Part shown: piece by piece, positions 24,472 through 34,722 of the stretch
Layout of the letters: every line of letters begins with the position of its first letter
Position numbering within the stretch: the stretch's first letter is position 1
Assembly: GCF_030846775.1 (NCBI RefSeq)
Contig: NZ_CP132910.1
Span: forward strand, 4,591,001-4,655,000
Source of the DNA: Geothrix sp. 21YS21S-2
Lineage (GTDB): Bacteria > Acidobacteriota > Holophagae > Holophagales > Holophagaceae
DNA length: 64,000 nucleotides
Reading direction: 5' to 3'
Translations under genes and position numbers: made by a program
Notes under the pieces: generated by a model
The model's database searches: none
Told to the model about the DNA's origin: nothing
The model's input: the letters and a program-made list of their open reading frames with translations, nothing else

Positions 24472-26600
24472 CCACCACGTTCAAGGAATCCATCCAGGAC
24501 GCCCTGGCCAACCCCAATCTGAGGGGCGCCCTGGGGCGCTTCTCCGAAGCCTACAAGATCAGCCGGGAAAAGGCGTACGCGGGCATGGACTTCGAGGCCG
24601 TGCGGGACGCCGTGCGCGACGTGAAGGCGTACGGCGCCTCGCATCTCGAGGAGCTGGCCGAGGCCTTCAAGGCCAAGGCCGAGGCCGCGGGCGCCAAGGT
24701 CTACCGCGCCTCCGACCCCGCCGAGGTGAAGGCCTACATCCTGGCCCTGGCCAAGGAGAACGGCGTGCGGTCCATCGTCAAATCCAAGTCCATGGCCACG
24801 GAGGAGATCCACCTCAACAAGCACCTGGAGGCCGAGGGCATCGAGGTCTATGAGACCGACCTGGGCGAGTGGATCATCCAGCTGTGCCACCAGACTCCCT
24901 CCCACATGGTGATGCCCGCCATCCACATGACCAAGGAGGAGGTGGCCGAGGTCTTCTCCACCAAGGTGGAGGAGGGCCAGCAGCCCGACATCCCCAAGCT
25001 CGTGAAGTTCGCCCGCGGCAAGCTGCGGAACCGGTTCCTGGGCGCGGACATGGGCATCTCCGGCGCCAACATCGCGGTGGCCGAGACCGGCAGTCTCGTG
25101 CTGATCACCAACGAGGGCAACGCCCGGCTCGTGACCACGCTGCCGCGAATCCACGTGGCGGTCGTCGGCATCGAGAAGCTGGTGGCCACCTTCCAGGACG
25201 TCCAGCCCATCCTCCAGGCCCTGCCGCGCAACGCCACCAGCCAGCTGCTCACCAGCTACGTGTCGGTCATCACCGGCCAGGTGCCCAACACCGACGGCAG
25301 CCCCAAGCAGCTGCACATCATCCTCATGGACAACAAGCGCTCGGAGATGGCGGCGGACCCCAAGTTCCGCCAGGCCCTCCAGTGCATCCGCTGCGCCTCC
25401 TGCCTCAACGTGTGCCCCGTGTTCCGGCTCGTGGGCGGGCACGTCTTCGGAAAGGTGTACACGGGCGGCATCGGGACGATCCTCACCGCCTGGTTCGACG
25501 AGCTCAAGCAGTCCGACGACATCCAGGGCCTGTGCATCCAGTGCGGGGCCTGCAAGGACGTGTGCCCCGGCCGCATCGACATCCCCGAGCTCATCCTCGA
25601 GCTGCGCAGGCGCCTGGCGGTGGAGAAGGGCATGCCCCTGGTCCAGAAGGCCATCTTCGCGGTGGTCAACAACCGGCGGCTCTTCCACTCCCTGCTGAGG
25701 GCGGCCTCCGTGGCCCAGAAGCCCTTCGCCAAGGGCGGGTTCATCCGCCACCTTCCGCTGTTCCTGTCGGACCTCACGGACTTCCGGAGCCTGCCGGCCA
25801 TCGCGCCCCGGCCCTTCCGGGACACCTTCAAGGAGATCGTGCAGCCGGAGTGCAAGGAGAAGGCCGCCATCTACGCGGGCTGCCTCATCGACTTCTCCTA
25901 CCCGGAGATGGGCGAGTCCGTGGTGCGCGTGCTGAACAAGGCCGGCATCCAGGTCGTCTTCCCCGAGGGCCAGACGTGCTGCGGGGCCCCCGCGCGCTAC
26001 AACGGCGCCTACGAGACCGCCGCGGGCAACGCCAAGGACAACATCAAGGCCCTGCTGGAGGAGGACGTGACCTACGTGGTCTCCGCCTGCCCCACCTGCA
26101 CGGTGGCCCTCAAGGACGACTTCATCGCCACCTTCGAGAGCCTGGGGATGGAGGACGCCATCGGGGACGCGCGCAAGCTCGCCGCCAAGACCCTGGACTT
26201 CGCCACCCTGGTGAAGAAGCTTGTGGACGAAGGCCGGCTGGAGTTCAAGGACGGCCAGCAGGCCGAGACCGTCACCTACCACGACTCCTGCCACCTGAAG
26301 CGGACCCTCCACGCCCAGCAGGCCCCCCGGGACCTCCTGAAGAAGGCCGGCTTCACGGTCACCGAGATGAAGGAGTGCGACATCTGCTGCGGCATGGCGG
26401 GGTCCTACTCCCTCAAGCTGCCCGAGCTGAGCGCCCCCATCCTCGAGCGCAAGCTCGAGAACATCAAGGACACCGGGGCCACCTCCGTGGCCATGGACTG
26501 TCCGGGGTGCGTGATGCAGATCCGGGGCGGACTGGATAAGCTGGGGTCCGGCATCAAGGTCGAGCACACCGCCGTGAGGCTCGCGAAACGTCTGAAGTGA
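24468..26600 (+). CDS. Fused lactate utilization protein LutB-LutA
   Basis: A 710-residue protein joining two subunits that are often separate. Residues about 60-300 are the LutB LUD domain (IVKSKSMATEEIHLN, ISGANIAVAETGSLVLITNEGNA, LPRIHVAVVGIEKLV). About 305-375 hold two 4Fe-4S motifs, CIRCASCLNVCP and CIQCGACKDVCP. About 460-710 are two cysteine-rich CCG domains as in LutA: AGCLIDFSYPE, CCGAPARYNG, CPTC, then DSCHLKR, CDICCGMAGSYSLK and CPGCVMQIRGGLD. It therefore contains the Fe-S electron-transfer core and the CCG subunit in one chain. It is coupled to lutC by a four-base overlap and followed after 16 bases by the sensor kinase. Together with LutC it would make the whole L-lactate to pyruvate complex. 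Confidence 0.92.
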   Translation: MTTTFKESIQDALANPNLRGALGRFSEAYKISREKAYAGMDFEAVRDAVRDVKAYGASHLEELAEAFKAKAEAAGAKVYRASDPAEVKAYILALAKENGVRSIVKSKSMATEEIHLNKHLEAEGIEVYETDLGEWIIQLCHQTPSHMVMPAIHMTKEEVAEVFSTKVEEGQQPDIPKLVKFARGKLRNRFLGADMGISGANIAVAETGSLVLITNEGNARLVTTLPRIHVAVVGIEKLVATFQDVQPILQALPRNATSQLLTSYVSVITGQVPNTDGSPKQLHIILMDNKRSEMAADPKFRQALQCIRCASCLNVCPVFRLVGGHVFGKVYTGGIGTILTAWFDELKQSDDIQGLCIQCGACKDVCPGRIDIPELILELRRRLAVEKGMPLVQKAIFAVVNNRRLFHSLLRAASVAQKPFAKGGFIRHLPLFLSDLTDFRSLPAIAPRPFRDTFKEIVQPECKEKAAIYAGCLIDFSYPEMGESVVRVLNKAGIQVVFPEGQTCCGAPARYNGAYETAAGNAKDNIKALLEEDVTYVVSACPTCTVALKDDFIATFESLGMEDAIGDARKLAAKTLDFATLVKKLVDEGRLEFKDGQQAETVTYHDSCHLKRTLHAQQAPRDLLKKAGFTVTEMKECDICCGMAGSYSLKLPELSAPILERKLENIKDTGATSVAMDCPGCVMQIRGGLDKLGSGIKVEHTAVRLAKRLK

Positions 26601-26616
26601 CCTGAGCAGGGGGCCC

Positions 26617-28296
26617 GTGCGATCTCTGGTGACGCTCTTCCAGACCATCTCGGCCTTCCTGGTTCTGTTCTACCTCTACTGCGAATCCCCCGCGTTCCAG
26701 CCCCTGTCCTCGGACTGGGCCCGGCCGCGGGGGAGGGTGCGCCTGTTCCTGGTGTTCACCGGCATCACCATCCTGGGGAACTACCTGGGCACGCCGGTGC
26801 TGAAAGGCGGGGCGATCATCAACGCCCGGGCGGTGGGCTCGGTCCTTGCGGGCCTCCTCGGGGGACCCGTCCTGGGGGGCCTCGTGGGCGCCACCGCGGG
26901 CGTCCACCGCATGAGCCTGGGGGGCATCGCCGCCCTGTCCGGCGCCGTGGCCACCACCCTGGAGGGCGTGCTGGCCGGATTCCTGAACCGCAGGCTGCGG
27001 GACCGGCCCGAAGTGCTCATCACCATGCGGACCGCGCTCCTGGCCACCTTCGCCGGGGAGGTGCTGCACATGGGCATCGTGCTGCTCCTGACCCGGCCCT
27101 TCCCGGCGGCGGTGGAGATCGTCAAGGTCATCGCCCCGCCCATGGTCTTCCTGAATCCCGTGGGGGCCGCCCTGCTCATGGCGGTGCTGATGCACCGGCA
27201 GCGGGACCTCGACCGGGTGGCCGCGGCCTCCTCCGCCGCCGCCCTGAGGGTGGCGGAGCGCGCGCTGGGCCTCCTGGGTCGCGGCTTCGGTCCGGACACG
27301 GCTGGGGAGATGGCAGCCATCGTCAAGGAGGAAACGGGCGTCGGGGCCGTGGCGGTGACCGACAACGAGAAGGTGCTGGGCTTCGTGGGGCTGGGTTCGG
27401 ACCACCACCGTCCCGGGAGCGCGATCTCCTCGGCCATCACGCGGCAGGCCATCCAGGACCGGGCCGTGGTCTTCGCCGACGGCATCCACCAGGTCTTCGA
27501 GTGCGGGGTCTCGGGCGACTGCCCCCTCCACTCCGCCCTGGTGGTGCCCCTGGAAGTGGACGGGACGGTGCTGGGCACCGTGCAGCTCTTCGAGCCCAAG
27601 AACCGCCGGTTCCTCCACATGAACCGCCGCCTCGGGGAGGGCATCGGGGCCCTCCTCTCCAGTCAGCTGCTCATCGCCAAGTACGAGGAGCAGAAGAACC
27701 TCCTGGTTCTCAGCGAACTCAGGCTCCTGCGGGCCCAGGTGAACCCCCACTTCCTCTTCAACTCCCTGAACACCATCATGGCCATCCTCCGCAACGACGC
27801 GGTCCGCGGCCGGGAGCTGGTGGGCCACCTCTCGGGCTACTTCCGCAAGAACCTCCAGCGCCACGGGGAGCTCAGCACCCTGGAGGAGGAATTGGAGCAC
27901 ATCCGGGCCTACCTGGAGATCGAGAAGGCCCGCTTCGAGGGGCTCCGGGTGGAGATCGACGTGGCCCCGGCCTTCCGGGCCGTGAAGGTCCCGACCTTCA
28001 CCCTGCAGCCCCTCCTGGAGAACGCCATCCGCCACGGCGTCTCCCGCGTGCCGGGGCAGGGCACGGTGCGTATCCTCGCCTTCGCCGAGGGGGGAGCCCT
28101 GAGGATCGACGTGGAGGACGACGCCGGCGCCTTCGACGAGGGCCGGCGCTCCAGGGAGGGCCTGGGCCTGCGCATCGTCCAGAAGCGTCTGGCGAGCCTC
28201 TTCGGCCCCGGGGCCGGCCCCGAGATCCACTGCGAACCCGGCAGCCTCACCCGCATGACCATCCGGGTGCCCCTGGAGGGCGCCATGGTGGAATGA
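26617..28296 (+). CDS. LytS/BtsS-like sensor histidine kinase
   Basis: A 559-residue membrane sensor kinase. Residues 1-200 contain five or six hydrophobic helices of the LytS type (NYLGTPVLKGGAIINARAVG, GPVLGGLVGATAGVHR). About 215-355 look like a GAF domain (GPDTAGEMAAIVKEETGVGAVAVTDNEKVLGFVG). A His-kinase domain follows with the phospho-His in LRAQVNPHFLFNSLNTIMAI, then an ATPase with LLENAIRHGV and GLGLRIVQKRL. The start is GTG after GGGGG. The nearest regulator partner is the LytTR protein at 23.0-23.7 kb, and the lactate genes lie between them. By analogy with E. coli BtsS it may sense pyruvate or a related carboxylate; this is inferred. Confidence 0.9.
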   Translation: MRSLVTLFQTISAFLVLFYLYCESPAFQPLSSDWARPRGRVRLFLVFTGITILGNYLGTPVLKGGAIINARAVGSVLAGLLGGPVLGGLVGATAGVHRMSLGGIAALSGAVATTLEGVLAGFLNRRLRDRPEVLITMRTALLATFAGEVLHMGIVLLLTRPFPAAVEIVKVIAPPMVFLNPVGAALLMAVLMHRQRDLDRVAAASSAAALRVAERALGLLGRGFGPDTAGEMAAIVKEETGVGAVAVTDNEKVLGFVGLGSDHHRPGSAISSAITRQAIQDRAVVFADGIHQVFECGVSGDCPLHSALVVPLEVDGTVLGTVQLFEPKNRRFLHMNRRLGEGIGALLSSQLLIAKYEEQKNLLVLSELRLLRAQVNPHFLFNSLNTIMAILRNDAVRGRELVGHLSGYFRKNLQRHGELSTLEEELEHIRAYLEIEKARFEGLRVEIDVAPAFRAVKVPTFTLQPLLENAIRHGVSRVPGQGTVRILAFAEGGALRIDVEDDAGAFDEGRRSREGLGLRIVQKRLASLFGPGAGPEIHCEPGSLTRMTIRVPLEGAMVE

Positions 28297-28315
28297 TGGA
28301 GGCGGAGGCTCGACC

Positions 28316-28666
28316 ATGGGCAACCCCGAGAACGCCATCTTCTACCTCGAATTCCCCGCCACGGACCTGGCCGCGACCAAGGCCTTCTACAGCTCCGTGT
28401 TCGGGTGGACCTTCACGGACTACGGCCCCGACTACGCATCCTTCGAGGACGGCCACATGTCCGGGGGCTTCACCCGGGACGAACCGGGCCCGGGCGGCGC
28501 CCCCCTCGCGGTGATCTTCAACAAGGACCTGGAGGCCGCAAGGGAGCGGGTGGCCAAGGGAGGGGGGCGGATCGTGAAGGAGATCTTCGGCTTCCCGGGC
28601 GGCAGGCGCTTCCACTTCGCCGACCCCAGCGGGAACGTGCTCGCCGTATGCACCGATGTGGAATAG
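28316..28666 (+). CDS. VOC-family (glyoxalase-like) protein
   Basis: A 116-residue vicinal-oxygen-chelate fold protein. It has the usual pattern IFYLEFPATDLAATKAFYSSVFGWTFTDYGPDY at the N-terminus and FHFADPSGNVLAVCTD at the C-terminus. Metal ligands are partly recognisable (Glu12 in the first strand), but a full glyoxalase I set is not. It could be a small dioxygenase-like or binding protein; the specific reaction is unknown. It follows the sensor kinase by 19 bases and overlaps the next gene by 11 bases, so it is probably in the same transcript. Confidence 0.85.
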   Translation: MGNPENAIFYLEFPATDLAATKAFYSSVFGWTFTDYGPDYASFEDGHMSGGFTRDEPGPGGAPLAVIFNKDLEAARERVAKGGGRIVKEIFGFPGGRRFHFADPSGNVLAVCTDVE

Positions 28667-29528
28667 GCCCGCCGCGCTGACGGCACTTCTCGCCGGGGCC
28701 CTGTACGGGCAGGCCCCGGGGAAGGTGGTGGTCCTGGAGGCCGCAACCACCGGGATCCCGCCCCTGCCCGCCAGCGTCGCGGAGGCCCGGAAGGGCTACG
28801 CCCGGACCCGCAAGGACCTGGACGCCTCCTACCGGGAGGCCGAGCGCTACCTGGCGGCGTGCACCCGGGAACTGGCCGCCCTGGGCCAGGCCGGCGCCCA
28901 GTTCACCCTTCCCGCCACCCTGGCCGGGGAGGCCAGGACCCTTTCCGGGTTCCTGTTCGACGGAGCGTTCCTGGCCCTGGAGGATCCGCTCCTCCAGCGC
29001 TGGAACGCGTGGCAGACCACCCTGCTCCGCCAGGGCCTGGACCGTCCCGCCGAGGCCCAGCGCATGGCCGACGGCATGCGGCTGCTGTCCTCGAGCAAGG
29101 CGGAGGTCACGGGCCGGGTCCCGCCCGCCGGCAGCACCCTGGAGGTCCTCTGCGAGGACCCCGCCGGCCAGGGCCGGACGGTGCTGCGCCTCCCCCCCAA
29201 CGTCAGGTGGGTGGAGGTCATGGCCGTGGACCGCATGGAGTACGGCGCGAACACCGACTTCGGGAAGCTGGCCACGGACTACGCCGACGCCCAGGCCGCG
29301 CTCCTGGCCGAGGCCTGGAAGCCCCTGACCCTCCACCTGAAGAACGACGCCGCCGCGCTCCTGGACCTGGACCGGACGGCGCCGCCCACGGACGACCCCG
29401 GCCTGAAGGCCCTCAGGCTGATGGCGAGGGTGAACTACATGGAGCGGTTCCGGTCGACGCTGTGGTTCTGCCAGGTGGTATGGGCGCACATGGCGTCGAA
29501 GAAGGTGTTGTCAATTCAACAGATGTGA
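28656..29528 (+). CDS. Secreted protein of unknown function
   Basis: A 290-residue protein with a short signal peptide (MWNRPAALTALLAGALYGQA). The mature part is largely helical, with charged segments such as EARKGYARTRKDLDASYREAERYLAACTREL (residues about 45-75), a beta-rich centre (STLEVLCEDPAGQGRTVLRL) and a final helix ending LSIQQM. No known domain or catalytic motif is seen. The ATG overlaps the stop region of the VOC gene. It is the last high-GC gene before the lower-GC toxin-antitoxin pair. Confidence 0.7.
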   Translation: MWNRPAALTALLAGALYGQAPGKVVVLEAATTGIPPLPASVAEARKGYARTRKDLDASYREAERYLAACTRELAALGQAGAQFTLPATLAGEARTLSGFLFDGAFLALEDPLLQRWNAWQTTLLRQGLDRPAEAQRMADGMRLLSSSKAEVTGRVPPAGSTLEVLCEDPAGQGRTVLRLPPNVRWVEVMAVDRMEYGANTDFGKLATDYADAQAALLAEAWKPLTLHLKNDAAALLDLDRTAPPTDDPGLKALRLMARVNYMERFRSTLWFCQVVWAHMASKKVLSIQQM

Positions 29529-29584
29529 TGACGACAACCGGAAAGTGCCTGACGGCATTATCCTGTAGCGGAAGGAACCTACCC

Positions 29585-29878
29585 ATGGACCGGCAGGAAA
29601 TCATAGCCACGCTCCAGCCCGCGATCCCTGAACTCATGGAGCGGTATGGTGTTCTCCATCTGGATCTCTTCGGCAGCTTCGCCCGGGGCGATGCGAAACC
29701 GGATAGCGATGTGGACTTCATCGTGACGTTCGTAGGCGACCCTACTTTTAGTCGGTTCATGGGCCTGAAGGAGGATCTGGAAGCTTTGTTGCTGCGGGAT
29801 GTCGACCTTGTCACTTCGACCGGCTTGAGGCCCAGGATCCGGGAAGCCGTCCTGGCGGAAATGCACCGTGTCGCGTGA
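29585..29878 (+). CDS. mntA: MntA-type minimal nucleotidyltransferase antitoxin
   Basis: A 97-residue minimal nucleotidyltransferase. It has the signature GSFARGDAKPDSDVDF, which fits the GS-x10-DxD pattern of MntA exactly. MntA proteins transfer AMP to a tyrosine of the paired HEPN toxin and neutralise it. AAGGAA precedes the ATG at 29585. The gene overlaps the HepT gene by 11 bases, as usual for this pair. Base composition is visibly lower in GC than the neighbouring genes, suggesting acquisition by transfer. Confidence 0.9.
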   Translation: MDRQEIIATLQPAIPELMERYGVLHLDLFGSFARGDAKPDSDVDFIVTFVGDPTFSRFMGLKEDLEALLLRDVDLVTSTGLRPRIREAVLAEMHRVA

Positions 29879-30212
29879 TCCGGGGTTGTATCTCCAGGAC
29901 ATCCTGGCTGCCTGTTCAAAGATTCTGATCCTTGCCGAAGGTCTGGACCTCGAGGGATTTTCAGATGATTGGCGAACTCGGGACGCCGTTCTCCACAACC
30001 TGGAGGTGGCGGGCGAGGCCGTAAAACGATTACCGGCAGAAATCATTGCTGCCTGTCCCGAAATCCCGTGGAAGCGTATCGCCGGCTTCAGGGACGTGCT
30101 TGCCCATGCCTATTTCTCACTGGATGACGCTATCGTCTGGGACGTTGTCGCCAACCATATTGGACCTCTCCAGGAGACCGTCCGAAGAATCCTGGATCAG
30201 CTGGACGCCTAG
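29868..30212 (+). CDS. hepT: HepT-type HEPN ribonuclease toxin
   Basis: A 114-residue all-helical HEPN protein. The C-terminal half carries GFRDVLAHAYF, which matches the R-x4-H-x-Y motif of HepT toxins: Arg and His form the RNase site and the Tyr is the residue modified by MntA in the characterised pair. The N-terminal LQDILAACSKILILAEG is also typical. It starts with GTG inside the end of mntA. Its stop codon overlaps the convergent response-regulator gene by four bases. Low GC for this genome; likely a horizontally acquired toxin-antitoxin module. Confidence 0.9.
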   Translation: MSRDPGLYLQDILAACSKILILAEGLDLEGFSDDWRTRDAVLHNLEVAGEAVKRLPAEIIAACPEIPWKRIAGFRDVLAHAYFSLDDAIVWDVVANHIGPLQETVRRILDQLDA

Positions 30213-31102
30213 GCCAGGCGGACCTCCGCCCGCACATGGTTCCCCGCCCCCAGGTATTCCAGGCGGTCGAAGCTGTCCATCTTCGCCATGAAGATCCCCC
30301 GTCCGTGGTTGTCGAACAGCCTGGACGGATTGGGCACCACGTAGGTCTTCCAGTCGAAGCCCTTGCCCTGGTCCCGCACCTCGAAGGCGATGCGGTCCGG
30401 GTGGCGGGTGACCTCCACCTCCACCCACTTGTCCTGGTTCTCGGGGAGGGCCTGGCGGCGGTTGATCTCGGCCTTCCAGCCGTTCTTCTCCAGGAGTTCG
30501 CCCTTCTCCGTGTAGGTGATGCCCAGGTTGCCGTGCTCCAGGGCGTTGATGAGGAGCTCCGAGAGGCCGGTGACGATCCGGGTGGGGTCGGGGCAGGCCT
30601 TGGCCAGGAGGTTGGCGAGCTCGTGGCACTCCAGAAGGGTGCGGAAGCGGAAACGGCCGTTCATCATCATGGAGAGCGGCGTGCCCAGGCGCTCCACCTC
30701 GGCGTGGAGCACGCGGATGCGGGCGATGTCCTGGGCGGCGGTCCTGACGATGCCCAGGACCACCCGCTGGGTGAAGGGCTTGGTGAGGTAGTAGTAGGCG
30801 CCGGCCTCCATGCCCCGCTGGATGTCCTCGGGGGAGTTGGAGGCGGTCTGGAGGATGACGGGGAGGTCCTTGAGGTGGGCGTTGGCCTTCATGCGCTTGA
30901 GGACCTGGAAGCCGTTCATGCGGGGCATCACCAGGTCCATGAGGAGGACGTCGAAGGACTCCGGCGCCTTGCGCAGGTAGGCCAGGACCTCCGCCCCGTC
31001 CTCCGCGGCCACGGTCTCCATGCCCGCCTTGCTGAGCACCCGGACCAGGAGCGCGAGATTCGTGGAATCATCGTCGGCGACCAGGACTCGGATCTTGCTC
31101 AT
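30209..31102 (-). CDS. Response regulator with anti-sigma-type ATPase output
   Basis: A 297-residue two-domain regulator. Residues 1-120 are a receiver domain (VLVADDDSTNLALLVRVL, phospho-Asp in VLLMDLVMPRMNGFQVL at about residue 54, Lys in YYLTKPFTQR). A short helical linker follows. About 165-297 are a GHKL ATPase of the RsbW/SpoIIAB type with the N-box SELLINALEHGNLGI and the G-box VRDQGKGFDWKTY, ending GRGIFMAKMDSFDRLEY. Such proteins may release or capture partner switches (anti-sigma style) when phosphorylated. No partner kinase, phosphatase or sigma gene is adjacent. Cytoplasmic. The 27-base gap to the upstream small gene suggests a shared transcript with lepA. Confidence 0.85.
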   Translation of the reverse strand: MSKIRVLVADDDSTNLALLVRVLSKAGMETVAAEDGAEVLAYLRKAPESFDVLLMDLVMPRMNGFQVLKRMKANAHLKDLPVILQTASNSPEDIQRGMEAGAYYYLTKPFTQRVVLGIVRTAAQDIARIRVLHAEVERLGTPLSMMMNGRFRFRTLLECHELANLLAKACPDPTRIVTGLSELLINALEHGNLGITYTEKGELLEKNGWKAEINRRQALPENQDKWVEVEVTRHPDRIAFEVRDQGKGFDWKTYVVPNPSRLFDNHGRGIFMAKMDSFDRLEYLGAGNHVRAEVRLA

Positions 31103-31129
31103 GGGCCCACCTGGGGGAGATGATAGCCG

Positions 31130-31372
31130 CTATTTATGGAACAGGGGGGCCGAGCACTGCCTGCAGTTGGTCTGGTGCGGGGGGTTCCGGGTGCCGCAGT
31201 GGGAGCAGATCTTGTCCTGCGACCGCTTCCGGCGGTAGAGGCGGAGGTACATGAGCCCCAGCAGCACGCAGAGGATCACGCCCTTCTCGGGTCCGGTGAG
31301 GACGAAGCCGGTGAGGCTCTTCACGCCGGCCTTCGGCGCCTGCTGGGTGACCTCCATGGACGGCTGGGCCAT
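31130..31372 (-). CDS. Small membrane protein with C-terminal zinc ribbon
   Basis: An 80-residue protein with one membrane helix (KGVILCVLLGLMYLRLY, about residues 30-46), a basic stop-transfer segment (RRKRSQ) and a C-terminal zinc ribbon formed by CSHCGTRNPPHQTNCRQC, two CxxC pairs. The topology suggests the ribbon faces the cytoplasm. Family and role are unknown. It sits three bases after the lepA stop on the same strand, so it is probably cotranscribed with lepA. Confidence 0.75.
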   Translation of the reverse strand: MAQPSMEVTQQAPKAGVKSLTGFVLTGPEKGVILCVLLGLMYLRLYRRKRSQDKICSHCGTRNPPHQTNCRQCSAPLFHK

Positions 31373-31375
31373 GGC

Positions 31376-33193
<1,818 letters not shown>

Positions 33194-33255
33194 GCGTGGC
33201 CTTTTGAGGATCAGTCCGGGGGTTTCCTAGAACCGTCCATTGTATCGTTGAATCC

Positions 33256-34722
33256 ATGGTACGTCTGCTATTGACCCTCCTCCTGAGCCTTCCGGCCCTC
33301 GCCGTGCCCGTGACGGGCCGGGTCACGGACGGCGCCCGGGGCCTGGAAGGGGTCCGGGTCCACCCCGACCGCGGGGTGCGGGTGCGGCCGCGGGTCCAGC
33401 CCCCGGTGGCCTATACCGACGCCCAGGGGGCCTTCTCCCTGGACCTGGACCCGGCCGAAACCCATGTGGTGGTCGAGAAATCCGGGTTCCAGCGGGACCT
33501 GGTCCCGGTGGGGGAGCTGGCGGCCCCGGTGGTGCTGGGCCGGGCCCCGGGCTTCCGGAAGGAGCGGGTGCTGGTGGTGCGCCTGGACTTCCCGGACCAG
33601 GCCCCGTTGCGCACCGACGCCGAGCTGCGGGCCCTCTTCTTCGGGCGGGGCGCGGGGGAGGCCAGCGCCGCCAACTACTTCTACGAGATCTCCAAGGGGA
33701 GCCTGGAGCTGGAGGAGGGGGCCTTCCTCCACCTGGCCGACGCCGTCCATCCCGCCCCCCGCACCGACGCCCAGCGGGGAACCCTGGTCGCCTGGGTCCT
33801 GGAGCGGATCAAGTCCATGGACCTTAAGGCCTACGACCAAGTGGACAACCGCACCGGCGCCTTGCGTCCGGACGGCAAGCCCGACCACCTGTGGGTCGTC
33901 CCGCCCGGCCCCCCGGGCACGGTCACCCGGAGCGTGAAGGAACTCACCGCCATCTGCCTCCTGGAGCCCCTCCCGTGGAACCGCTACGTCCAGTGGCCCG
34001 CGGTCTTCTTCACGGACGAGACCCCCCTGGGCTTCATCGTCCACGAGGCCCTCCACGCCATGGGCGAGAACCGCGTGGACGACTTCTACCTGGATTCCAG
34101 GCACCCGCTCACCGCCGGCGCCTGGGACGTCATGGACGCCGGCATGTTCCGGGGGTGGGACCGCTTCCACCCCGAGGCCGGCCCCTGGCAGGAGGACACG
34201 GCCTACAGCCCCTCCCAGCCCATGGGCTGGGTGCGCGACCGCCTCTGGTACCACGGCGCCTTCAAGGACACCGTGAGCACCCTGCAGGTGCGCCGGGCCT
34301 GGGAGGGCTGGCTGGATCCCCTGGAGCGGGCCCCCCGGGACCTCCCCCAGCGCCTGGTGATCCCCGACCCCCGCCGCCGGGGCCGGTTCTGGGAGCTGAA
34401 CGTGCGCCGCCCGCTGGGCTTCGACCGGGGCCGGGTGGGGGACCGCTGGGGCCCGGGTTACGAAGGCCTGGTCGTGGCCCGGGTGGATCCCGGCCTTCTC
34501 ACCCGGGGCGAGCCCAGGGGCCCCGTGCGGATCGTCGACGCCCACCCCCGCACCCCCGGGCCGCCCGCGCCCAGCTACCCCGGGGGCCGGTGGCAGCTGG
34601 ACGACGCGGCCTTCAACGTGGGCCCCGGCGAGGCGCCCGCGGGCAGGGACGGCCCCCTGTCCTGGGAGGTCCTGGAGGCGGACGCCTCGGGCCGGCTGCG
34701 GGTGCGGGTGAGGGTCAGGTAG
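33256..34722 (+). CDS. Secreted M6-like metalloprotease with carboxypeptidase-regulatory-like domain
   Basis: A 488-residue secreted protein. It has a signal peptide (MVRLLLTLLLSLPALAVP), then a beta-sandwich region (about 20-95, GRVTDGARGLEGVRV, AYTDAQGAFSLDL) like carboxypeptidase regulatory domains. The catalytic-type region (about 110-400) opens VLVVRLDFPDQAP, then AANYFYEISKGSLEL, as in M6 (immune inhibitor A) proteases, and has a zinc site in FIVHEALHAMGENRVDDFY (His263-Glu264-x2-His267). It therefore probably degrades protein outside the cytoplasm. The substrate is unknown. It converges with the histidine kinase gene, overlapping its 3' end by eight bases. Confidence 0.8.
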   Translation: MVRLLLTLLLSLPALAVPVTGRVTDGARGLEGVRVHPDRGVRVRPRVQPPVAYTDAQGAFSLDLDPAETHVVVEKSGFQRDLVPVGELAAPVVLGRAPGFRKERVLVVRLDFPDQAPLRTDAELRALFFGRGAGEASAANYFYEISKGSLELEEGAFLHLADAVHPAPRTDAQRGTLVAWVLERIKSMDLKAYDQVDNRTGALRPDGKPDHLWVVPPGPPGTVTRSVKELTAICLLEPLPWNRYVQWPAVFFTDETPLGFIVHEALHAMGENRVDDFYLDSRHPLTAGAWDVMDAGMFRGWDRFHPEAGPWQEDTAYSPSQPMGWVRDRLWYHGAFKDTVSTLQVRRAWEGWLDPLERAPRDLPQRLVIPDPRRRGRFWELNVRRPLGFDRGRVGDRWGPGYEGLVVARVDPGLLTRGEPRGPVRIVDAHPRTPGPPAPSYPGGRWQLDDAAFNVGPGEAPAGRDGPLSWEVLEADASGRLRVRVRVR

